DNA of 64,000 nt from Larimichthys crocea (taxonomy: Eukaryota > Chordata > Actinopteri > Sciaenidae). Of this stretch, positions 39,533 through 48,508 are shown piece by piece; positions within the stretch are counted from its first letter, which is position 1; every line of letters begins with the position of its first letter. The stretch is taken from the NCBI RefSeq assembly GCF_000972845.2, contig NC_040019.1, positions 11,547,001-11,611,000 on the forward strand, written 5' to 3'. The position numbers and the translations under genes were made by a program. The notes below the pieces were generated by a model. The model was not told the origin of the DNA. It did not search any database and worked only from the letters and a program-made list of their open reading frames with translations.

Positions 39533-39678
39533 TAGAGATAGACAGGAAATTTAGGGGAGAAAGAGGATGACAGGATGACATGCTGTGAAGGATCCAGGCT
39601 GAAATTAAACCCGGGTCACTGCACTAAGGACTCTAGCCTTAATACATGCTCTACCAGGTGAGCTAACGGGATGCCCCC
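39533..39678 (-). mobile_element. tRNA-derived SINE, minus orientation
   Basis: Read on the minus strand it opens with a tRNA-like head: TTAGCTCACCTGGTAGAGCA (A-box-like), then CCCGGGTTTAATTTC (B-box-like). This resembles a common percomorph tRNA-SINE with a tail that includes CATGTCATCCTGTC. The tail lies toward lower coordinates. The copy is diverged. Confidence 0.65.
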
Positions 39679-40258
39679 TATCTATTAATCTTTCTCAGTA
39701 GACAAAGGACTGACAAAGGAAAATATAATGTTTTATTATTGCTTTAAACACTTATAATCATTACCATCTCATATTTACATTCTTCATTTAACTGTGAGCT
39801 TTTGCATTACTCTGGTTGCCTTCAAATAAATCCAGCAGGATTTTCTAATAAGCATCTCTCAGTGTTGGACACGTACATGTGATTCACATCGCCTTTTTAT
39901 GCTCAAATACATTCACAACTACAAGAAACAAACGTTACATAAAGCCTGAACATAGATTATGATTTATTCTAAGTACAAAATCATGTTATATCATGAGGAA
40001 TTAATGTTCACTATATACTGTAGTAAGTATTTACCTTAGTATGTTAATAATTGGTCATTTCTAACATAAGTGCAGAGACTCCACTCCACTTAAGCCACTA
40101 GTTTGGCAATAAAAGCTGAGAGAGTCTAAATCAACATGAATATATAAGTTTAAATGTGTATGTGAGTAAATAGGCTTTTGTCAATTGTTAGAAGAGAGTC
40201 CAGATACAAAACCAAACAGAAGAATAGACAATCACTCACGCAAATGGCTGCAGAGTTG

Positions 40259-40378
40259 GCCACACGGTGATGCAGTGGTTAGCACTGTGGCCTCACAACA
40301 AGAAGGTTCTGCTTTCCCCATGTCTGTGTAAGTTCTCTCTGCGTGCTCTGACGTCTTCCCACAGTGCAAAGAAAGTCA
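40259..40378 (+). mobile_element. SINE-like fragment, plus orientation
   Basis: It contains ACGGTGATGCAGTGGTTAGC, GCCTCACAACAAGAAGGTTC and CTTCCCACAGTGCAAAGAAA, which match in order a widespread teleost SINE head and body (by recollection). The middle part of the element is missing, so this is a deleted copy. Confidence 0.6.
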
Positions 40379-40434
40379 TTGTCTGTTCACTCTGGTAATA
40401 GAGTTACATATGAAAGCCAATACAGAACAGAACT

Positions 40435-40935
40435 TTTTTTTTTTGTACTTGAGCACAAATTTAAGGTATGTGTATTTCTATTTCCTGCTAAACATACTTT
40501 ATACTTCTATCCCACCGCAGTGCAAAAAATGTACTTTTTTACTTGACTACATTTTTTTTTTTACATCTATTTGGTTGGACAAAACATGCATTGTGAAGTT
40601 GAACTGACTAGTGGCATTTCTCACTATTTTCAGATTTTTCACAAACCAAACAAACAATTGGTAATCAAGAAAATAATCAGCAGATTAATCCATAATAAAA
40701 AAGAATCATTAGTGCAATCCTATGCAAAATAGTTAAAAACTAGCTCCACCTCAACCGACTACAGCAGAAAATCATACTTTTACATGAATGCAGAAGTAAT
40801 AATAATCTAATAATGTAATATGTAATAGTCAAAGTACAAGACTTTTACTATCAATGCATGACTTCTAATGGAGTAATTTTACAACTTAGTATTAATACTT
40901 GAGTATTAGTAATTGAGATCTTTATCCGCCCCCTC
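40435..40935. repeat. Interspersed fish repeat overlapping the 3' end of the adjacent gene
   Basis: The segment runs from TTTTTGTACTTGAGCAC through CTTTATACTTCTATCCCACC, TAGCTCCACCTCAACCGACTA and AATAATAATCTAATAATGTA to TAATACTTGAGTATTAG near the end. It resembles a well-known high-copy percomorph repeat rich in GTACTTTTACTT motifs (recollection). Its far end overlaps the stop codon at 40922-40924 of the minus-strand gene. Confidence 0.6.
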
Positions 40936-41673
40936 CTTGGTTGGACTGTTTTGGACTTCTTTGCCAGAAAGTGACCAGAAATGGAGGACATTTAAGAACA
41001 TTGTCCCCCAGGACATGTTCTTCAGTGACCACTTGTATGCAGAATGAAGTCCCTGTCTCCACTGTGCTCCTGAAGTGCTGTGTGACGTCGTAACGGAGGC
41101 CACAGCTCTCTGTGATTGTGGTGGGGCTGTTGTGTCCATGCAGCGTGGTGGCAGTGGTTTTGACTTCCAGCATCTCATGTCTAACTGAAGATATATCCAC
41201 AGGCAACACCACGTAGGCAAGATGAAAGCTCTCTCCAATGGTGCACTTGAGCTCTGTAGACCAACAGTATTCTCCGAGGTCTCCTAGAAAAAGAAACTAT
41301 GTTAAGGCCTGCACATAGCAGATCTGGTATATATCAGTCAGACAGGGCTGGAATGACATACAGAAATAACTTAATCTCTCAACATTTAGTTTAGTTTTTT
41401 TATTTAGATCTTAAAGCACAAATTTTAAATGCTATTCAGTGGCTCCTTACCTTCTGAGGAATCTTGGAATCTTATATTATGATTGTCCTGAAGTTGCAGT
41501 TTTTTGATGTAGGTCATCCCAGTGCACTCCATCAAACACTCCGTTACTTGTGTCACAGTGCTGGGGATCCGTCTCAGCAATGTTTCCCTCTCTAAACACT
41601 CAATTGCCCCTACAGCCAGCAGAAGGGGGGAGAGTATGCCAAAAGAGACCCACACAGTGAAATATCTTGACAT
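40922..41673 (-). CDS. Unrecognised small secreted protein, two exons
   Basis: Exon 1 is 41451-41673 and exon 2 is 40922-41283. They join in phase 1 at a GTAAGG donor and a TTTCTAG acceptor to give 194 residues. The start MSRYFTVWVSFGILSPLLLA is a clear signal peptide, probably cleaved before IECLERE. The mature part has eight cysteines, no membrane helix, an amphipathic N-terminal half and a second half containing ESFHLAYVVLPV and TESCGLRYDV. I do not recognise the family; a ZP-N-like or cystatin-like fold is only a guess. A TATAAA lies about 157 nt upstream of the ATG, supporting a real promoter. It lies between aff1 and gsdf on the same strand as both. The C-terminal tail (Gly-rich, then stop) runs into an interspersed repeat, so the true C-terminus may differ. 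Confidence 0.72.
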
Positions 41674-41829
41674 TCTGTCCAGTACTAATAAACGATAACA
41701 ATGTTGGTTGTGTTGATCTATAGCCAGATCTCGTTGTCCTTTTGCAGAATTGTTCTTGTTGAACTCTGGGATCAGTGTCTTGCATGCACAACTTGAGAAT
41801 CAAAAAGTAAGATTCGACTGCAGCCAGGT

Positions 41830-41835
41830 TTTATA
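41830..41835 (-). promoter_or_regulatory. Candidate TATA box of the unknown secreted-protein gene
   Basis: TTTATA on the plus strand gives TATAAA on the minus strand, in the context GATTATAAAACC. Its position implies a transcription start near 41800 and a 5'UTR of about 125 nt before the ATG at 41673. Confidence 0.5.
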
Positions 41836-41843
41836 ATCACCCT

Positions 41844-41883
41844 GAGTGTGGATGCACACCAACTGTGTGGATGCACACCAACT
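41844..41883. repeat. Short direct duplication in the promoter region
   Basis: TGTGGATGCACACCAAC occurs twice in tandem with a short spacer, just upstream of the candidate TATA box on the minus strand. GTGGATGCACAC itself is partly palindromic. Confidence 0.8.
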
Positions 41884-41887
41884 AAAC

Positions 41888-43469
41888 CCCCCTTCCTCTG
41901 GTCCTCCCTCTTATCATGTAACAGTCTGGCAGACATATAAAAGAAAACAATGCTCTTTTGAAAGAATCATACTAATTTTGGTATAAAATAAACATTGCCA
42001 GGAAAAACTAATGAAAGCAAAAAAAATGTTGATAAATCATCTTTATTCAGATAACCGTGTGCAAGAAATCAGTCACAATCAGTACAAATGATTAGGGTGT
42101 TATATCAGGGTCATAAGCACAATGAGACATTTTGCATCTGGTCCAAATGTAAAATGAGGTGATATAAACTCATCCCATTTGAAAGGTATCTGAAAAAAAT
42201 TAACAGTGAAGTAATTTTAAGTGAGAGCACATAACAAAAAGGTGACAAAATATATGTTAAAGCAATAAAAAAAACCTTAAAAAAACACCACTGTAACCAA
42301 TCATGTTAATGGTTAAAGACACAAAAGCAAAAAAATACAAACGATCTGCTGTTAAACATGGATATAAAAGCACACATTATGTAAATCAAACAAAATGTTT
42401 TGGATCCATGCATGATTAAGTCATTTGGATTACTTAAATATGCTATTTCATTTGGATTATATTTTGTCTACCAGGCTTTGATGTTTCTAATTAGATATTT
42501 AATCAAATAATTTCAAAGTAGTCAAAGTAACACACCACAGTAAAGAAATAAAATGTGAGACAAATACAAAGTATGCCAACAGAAAGTACTATGATTTTTT
42601 TTTTTTACTTTTTTTTGTCACACCTTGTTACAATTAATTTCACTTATTTATTTATTTTTAACAGATTTTGTGTCTTTCATATAAACAATAAGCAGTTTTA
42701 TTGTCCAGTATTGCATGCCCTGCCCCGAGTTTGCAGGGCAGCATTGTCCTCTTTTTCTTATCTATATCTACAAGTTGAAACATAAAAACAGAGCACGGCC
42801 AGTGGACCTTGGTGGAAAAACACAGCACAGATGTTATTCAGACCCAGGGGAAACTGATACTTTAACAAGTTTTAGATGTAGGGAGTTTATGCTGGTGAAC
42901 ATAATCTTCTCCTATTACTCCGCCTGCAAGAAATGCTTAACCCTCACAATGGCAAGCTTAAACTTAATTTACAATTGCACTTCAAGAATTATGTATTTTA
43001 TTTGACCTCAGTTTTGAAATTAAATTGACTTCTTGCCCAGTTGTTCTGCAGGTCAGACAAGAGATAACTGGCCAGTGAGAGGATTTGGCTTTCGACAGTC
43101 TCACATTTTTGGAGGGAACACTCAGTAACGGTTAGCAGCTTTAAATAGGGCTCTGTACTCAAGAGATTTATTTAAAGATAAACTCGCAGCATGTATCACG
43201 AGCCAGCTGCATCTCATGTCCAGCCCTCTTCAGCTCTTGGTGTGAGAGAAATACTCAAATTTGTTGACAGAAATTCACTTTTTATTGCTTATTTTTAGGC
43301 TTAATAATAATAATACATAAATGTAGATTGAAAGTTAAGATCAGTAATGTGTGATTGAGCTCAATAAACTCATCAGTTTTACCACTGAAATAACAACTGA
43401 TCAGTTTTATGTTGGTGAGAGACAACAGATCTTTATATAATGTATTTATATATATATATAAAACAAACT
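41888..43469. other. Intergenic region and gsdf 3'UTR
   Basis: AT-rich DNA between the unknown gene and the gsdf stop codon. The part nearest 43469 is the gsdf 3'UTR, with a candidate poly(A) signal at 43281-43286. I see no other gene; the short plus-strand open frames at 42555-43005 lack protein-like composition. Confidence 0.5.
43281..43286 (-). terminator. gsdf: Candidate AATAAA poly(A) signal, gsdf
   Basis: TTTATT on the plus strand is AATAAA in the minus sense, about 185 nt after the gsdf stop codon. A second candidate lies at 43167-43172. Confidence 0.45.
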
Positions 43470-46242
43470 TTACTCTTCGCTGGGCTGCTGGATGTTGCCG
43501 TATCCACAGCCGCAGCTGTTGGTCAGCTGCATGGAGGAAATGGTGAGTGTGGCCAATTCATCCATGTAGAGGACAGGCACCATTTTCTGGGAGGTGGGCT
43601 GACAACATGTCACCTGAAGAAGGACAAAGAGGAGGTGTGGTAAACGGTGAATCCTCGTCTTTATAAATAATTTCCCTCTTAGTTATGTACACTCATTCTG
43701 CCATACCATCTTCTGTTTTCACATCAATACACATCATTCCTGTCTGTCTGTGTCTCAGCTTGTATTACATCACACTTCTGTTCTATTTTGAACTTTTCAC
43801 TTATAATGGATTCTTTTTATAATATACTTCAATGCAGGGGTCATCAAGCAGGGGTCATCAACCAGGGGTCCATGCAGAGGTACTGCAGGGGGTCTGCAAA
43901 TTTTTGTCATAATAATTGACCATTTCACCAAAATAATGGTGAATATGAGGGTGCAGATAACTGAGAAACTACAAACAGCAGAGGCATTTGCACTCCAATT
44001 GGATGAATCAGTGGACATGTCCAAAGACGCACAGCTCATGGTATTTAGTAACCAATAATAATTATGCATGAACTTTTTATCAATCATAAACACATAGAGG
44101 CTAATAACTCTGTATATAAATAGGTTAATAAGGTGAAATAAAAGTTAAACAAAGTGAATACAAAAGTTATTTTAGGCCAGGCTTTACATGTGGGGGTCCC
44201 TGTTCTGTCTCTCGTCAAGGGCTGAAAAAGGTTGATGACCCCTGCTTTAATGCATCTGACAGATGGCAGATTTCATTCCATCAGGGCACTAACACCACCA
44301 CTCACACACAGCTATGGGAATTTCCCTCAATGTCTGTGGCTCTGGTGGTAGAGCGGGTCATCCGCTAATCAGATGAGTGGCGGATTGATCCCCGGCTTCT
44401 CCGGTCTGCATGTTGAAGCGTTTGGCAAGATACTGAATCCCAAAATGCTCCTAAAGGCTGCGCCATTGGTGTGTGAATGCGTATGAATGGTTATCTCCTC
44501 AAACTGATGAGCAGTTGGCACCTTGCATGGCAACTAATGCCATCAGTGTATGATTGTGTGTGAATGGATGAAAAACATATTTAGGAGAGCATCATAAAGG
44601 AATGTAAATGTATTGTCGTACAATGTGAGGTAATTGGGGTGTGCAGACATTTATTTTACTGTATAAATGTCTTGAATCATACCTGTGCGTCAGGATTCTG
44701 CACACACTGCACTGTGTTTACTTCTGGGTTGCAGAGTGCACACTGAACGACAGTCAGGCTGACAGGGTGGATCATCCAGGTGTCCCATCCCAGATCTGAG
44801 GAACATAAGACTGAATATAAATGCATGTCAATATGCACAAACACACACACATACACACACACATTGTTGCATACCTTTCATGGGGATCTCAGAGGCCATG
44901 GAACAGCACTTGAGGCTCGTACTGTTTCCACCATCAGGTGACGCGGAGTAGCCAGAGACTGCTGGAACTGGAAGGACACAATAGAAGGAGGGTGAGTTGA
45001 ACTGGGCTGGACTTAGCTAGACACCAAGGCTTGGGCTGTAAAAGTTTGGGATCTACAGTAATTCCTATGAATTGTGACGTTCCACTTACCTGCAGTGTCC
45101 TTGGCTTTGCGATCAGCGTCGATGAAGTTTCCTGACCATTGCTCTCTAAATCTATCCAGCCCACTAGCTGGTAGCTGTGGCTCAACCTGCAAGTTGAGAG
45201 CCCTGAGGAGAACCTTCCTGATGGACTGCAGTGACTCAACCTGGCACCTAGACATCACATAGCACATAGACAAAGATCACGTCATCATGGATGTTCAAAT
45301 ATACGCTCTCTTGATGAACTGTTGGGGGCACTTGAGAAATGTTGCTGATTGCACAGATTTAAGAGAGCAGTGTTTGGAAAAATCTATTTCATTTCTTTAT
45401 TACATCTAACATAAAAACCAAACAGCTTCTAAGGCAACAACCATGCAGGAGGCAATGTGGTCAAACAGGTGCAAATCATGCACATATTTTGGAGTTGCCC
45501 ATGGAGCCATTTGTGGCAGAGTGAATGCAGTATTGCATGAGGTATTAAGGTATATAATACCTCATAACCCTAATTTCAAAAGTAGAAAATGGTTTGAAAT
45601 GGACCCATCCACACATAGGCAGTGGTTGGATATAGTACAGGAAATATTCATAATGGAAAAATTACTTTTTCTCTAAGAATGAAAAAAGATGTTTCACAGA
45701 AAATCGGAAAATGTATTAGGTTTAGAAATAGACTTCTGCAATGTATCATTTTATTGAAAATAATGTAGATTATTATATGAATGTATGAAGTCAGTAGTAT
45801 TGTAAAATGCATAACTCATTGTAAACTGTTACCTCCTGCTTTGCAGTTGTATGTTTTTGTTTTTTAAAGGGAATAAAGACTGAAAGTGTAGTGACCCTGA
45901 ATCATACGCAGAGTTTCCCCCATGTGGTAAGGCCTCAGTCTGCATCAACAGACCATGACATGTAATCTGATTTCATGTAATCTGATCTGAGTCTAGAGCA
46001 TGTAGGTTATTTTAAAATATAATAACTCTCTTTGACCTAACAAGATGTTTCAGGATTATTTGAACAATCTTGAGGAAACTTGTTCACTAAATATAAAGAA
46101 AAGTCTTTTCTAATACAAAGTTAAATACTAACCTGTGATTGTTTGGAGAGTTTACAGGTTCTTCCTTGGATGGCTGCAAGATGAAGGCAATCGCCATTGG
46201 AGAGCCCAGAAGCACAGTCATGACAATGAACGTAAAGGACAT
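43470..46242 (-). CDS. gsdf: Gonadal soma-derived factor, TGF-beta superfamily
   Basis: Five exons (46133-46242, 45090-45247, 44875-44967, 44683-44795, 43470-43613) join in frame for 618 nt, 205 residues. The start MSFTFIVMTVLLGSPMAIAF is a signal peptide like those of teleost GSDFs. The C-terminal domain (about 109-197) shows KCC, QCALC, VQC, VTCC and SCGCGYG, matching a TGF-beta cystine knot in order. The canonical CxGxC is replaced by CALC, and the N-terminal propeptide is short, as known for GSDF. GSDF is secreted by Sertoli and granulosa cells, promotes germ-cell proliferation and male differentiation, and has been recruited as a sex-determining gene in some fishes (known of the family). 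Flanking aff1 and nup54 fit remembered teleost gsdf synteny. Three transposable-element remnants lie in its introns. Confidence 0.93.
43835..44244 (+). mobile_element. hAT-type nonautonomous element in gsdf intron 4
   Basis: Ends are CAGGGGTCATCAA on the left and TTGATGACCCCTG on the right, inverted. They are flanked by CTTCAATG (43827-43834) and CTTTAATG (44245-44252), an 8-bp duplication with one mismatch, as expected of hAT. Internally the plus strand at about 43990-44053 encodes LQLDESVDMSKDAQLMVFS, resembling the catalytic-core region of ZBED/SCAND3-type hAT transposases. The 410-bp element therefore looks like an internally deleted autonomous copy. The left end carries extra partial repeats of CAGGGGTC. 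Confidence 0.82.
44335..44605 (+). mobile_element. tRNA-derived SINE in gsdf intron 4
   Basis: It begins with a tRNA-like head, TGGCTCTGGTGGTAGAGCGG (A-box-like) and GGCGGATTGATCCCCGGC (B-box-like). A body follows with GGCAAGATACTGAATCCCAA, GTGTGTGAATGCG and a GTGTGTGAATGGATG end. The structure and motifs fit a common teleost tRNA-SINE. It ends about 80 bp from gsdf exon 4. Confidence 0.72.
45443..45880 (+). mobile_element. L1-type ORF2 3' fragment in gsdf intron 1
   Basis: The plus strand encodes fragments such as SRKWFEMDPSTHRQWLDIVQ followed by EIFIMEKLLF. These align in order with the C-terminal end of the L1 copy at 56176-58068 (TIDEWIDIVYEIYVMEKISF). Frameshifts break the frame and there is a short 3' tail ending AATAAAGACTG. 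The copy is old and inactive. Confidence 0.65.
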
Positions 46243-48508
46243 GTTGTATGAGCCAAATGATCAATCTATGGATCAACTGCTTTTAAATCATGTAGACTTG
46301 CGACGGTTGGAGGCTGCGGCTGAATCCTTTACTCTGGTTTGACGAGAAGATAGGAGCGACCAGACAGTGATGGTCCAGGTGCACAAGGTATTGTTTGTCA
46401 GGGCCTGGGAATGTTTATCTTCCTGTGGAAGCTTGGCCTTGAGATACTTAACATTGTTGTCATCTCCCGTGTGAACGAGTACAAGAGGATGATCATGCAG
46501 ACAGAGACTAACAGAATGGAATGAAAGGTGGAAGAGAAGCAAAAACAAAACAAAAAGGAATGATATAGTCCATAGGCAAAAACCATTATGAAATGTATAT
46601 AATTTCAGTTTCTCACTTCAGCACTGGTGAAAATCAGAAGGTGCTTAACAAGAGATCCACAAAGGAATCATAAAGCATCAGCCAGGTGTCAAACAACCAG
46701 AAATAACAGATTTTTGCAGAATTTCTTTCTTCCTAACTGTTTTCCCTTTCTGATGCTCCTTATGAAGCTTAAACGTTGTTCAAATTATCTCATTCCACGT
46801 TACCAGACACATTTAGTAGTCACTTTAATGAGTACACCTGCACAATCTAATGAAATCCAACACAACAACCCTGCCATACAATCTATCTTTACAACACTCA
46901 CAATGTTGAGTTTTTGTTGACATTGTTAGAAATGTGTAAATTCAACTATATGTTTATTAGAGAGGTCACATTTTACAGTCCAAGTCTATTATTTTGTTCT
47001 ACTTATTTATATGCACGAGGTGGGGAAGAGTAAATGAACATTTCAAATTATATAATGCAGTCATGTACAACGCGACGGACACTAATTGTGATCTCAGAAA
47101 TGTCAGTGTCAGTAAAACGTATAATTGAATTAACAAAAAAAATGTAAACAAATCATTGTAGGCAATCTAAAAGTAGACACTGTAACAGAACAGATGTATT
47201 ATATTGTATTAGAGGACACTGAGTGTATATTCTGTACCAGCTTGCTCCAGCTCCTAACTGAAGCTTCACAAAGTTTACACAAAGCTAAATATTCAAACCC
47301 AAGACTTTTGTGCTGCACTGTAACTCAAAATGAGCTTTAGTGTGCGATACTTCATGTCATACATATGTCCCCAGAATTCATCCTGACATATTTGGAAGCT
47401 GCTATTATAAGCTGTTATGTACAAACATTAGTGTGTTTTCTGTTTTACTTGTACTCACTTGTAATGAAATATTTTCACAGTCTGTATTTACTGAATCTGA
47501 ATAGGTCTTCCATCACTGTCAAATTATCCCTCTGTCCTTCATAACAGACTTTCTGGGCAAGACAACAGGTATTCTGATCTTGCATAAGATGTTGTATCCT
47601 ATATATTTTTTTCATAAAGAACCTGAATGTTGTTGCAAATAAGTTTGTCTATATGGCTCTGTAGCTCATATAGCTTATTCCTAAAGTACCATAGACTTTA
47701 AATGTTGTCCAAAAAACGTACACATAAATACTCTGAAACTCTGCACGTAAATCAATCTGTATTTGTAAGTTCATTTAGAAATATATCTGTACTCATCGAG
47801 AACAGACACGTCAAGACAAGCCAGAGGTCAATCAAGTGCTGGATGGAAACACAGAGAGAATATTGACGTTAATTGCTGAGTCACAGCGATGACACAGGTC
47901 TTGAACCTCCCTTCAAAACAGTTGCTGCCCTTTATCAGAGCCCTCATCCGTTTATTTGCCGTAGATGGCAGCTGTAGTAAGGTTTAATCCTAATCCACTT
48001 TCATCTTGTTTTGTTTGGCCTGTCCAAGACACTCGGCTCTGCTGCTCACAAGCCTTTAGCCAGAGTGTGTTTATGATGACTGAGAGTGTGTAGCTGCAGA
48101 GAGGGGACATCTAATTACGCCATTGCAACCACTGGGAGCTGTGCTGCTGCTGTGCTGTGGGAAATGGAAAAGTCTAAGAGATATTTCATTTCTGTTTAAA
48201 TTGTAACAGTGTGGCTAGCAAGTTTGTAGAGGAAAAGGGAGGGTGCTGAAGAAGTGAGGGGAGGTAATGACAGAAAAGGTAACGTGGCCAGGTAAGGTTC
48301 TGTTTGGCCAATCCGGTGCTTTGTTTTCATTTTGCTGTGCGATTGTAGCCTTTACTTTTAATAGACATTGGAATAATAATAATAGAATAATAAGATAGTG
48401 TGTTTAACTGTTACATTATAGTTCACAGGTTGCAAAACACAAGGTAAGATATTCAAAACTCTCACATGAAAGTATCTTTGTCTTCGACAGTGAAAACAAC
48501 AAAGGGTC
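46243..48508. other. Intergenic region between gsdf (-) and ppef2 (+), divergent promoters
   Basis: The two genes are divergent, so this 2.3-kb interval should contain both promoters. A TTTAAA at 46282-46287 could be a TATA-like element for gsdf, leaving a very short 5'UTR. The stretch around 46800-46850 (CACTTTAATGAGTACACCTG) resembles a dispersed fish repeat. I see no coding exon. Confidence 0.45.

Larger units (their letters stand above)
36730..40921. other. Intergenic region between aff1 and the unknown secreted-protein gene
   Basis: No coding exons are supported. The proximal part should contain the aff1 promoter. The rest is AT-rich and holds a degenerate tandem repeat, a perfect hairpin, two SINE-like copies and a long interspersed repeat, each listed separately. 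A 126-codon open frame at 36846-37226 shows no recognisable domain. Confidence 0.6.

Noticed and set aside
40922..41673. Reading the unknown secreted gene as a CXC chemokine, given the human CXCL9-11 cluster near NUP54
   Set aside because: No CXC pair near the mature N-terminus, wrong exon structure and too long (194 residues).
45443..45676. 77-codon plus-strand open frame in gsdf intron 1 as a nested gene
   Set aside because: It matches the C-terminal part of L1 ORF2 and is broken on both sides.
46627..46920. 97-codon plus-strand open frame between gsdf and ppef2
   Set aside because: It overlaps sequence resembling a dispersed repeat and has no protein-like domain or splice context.
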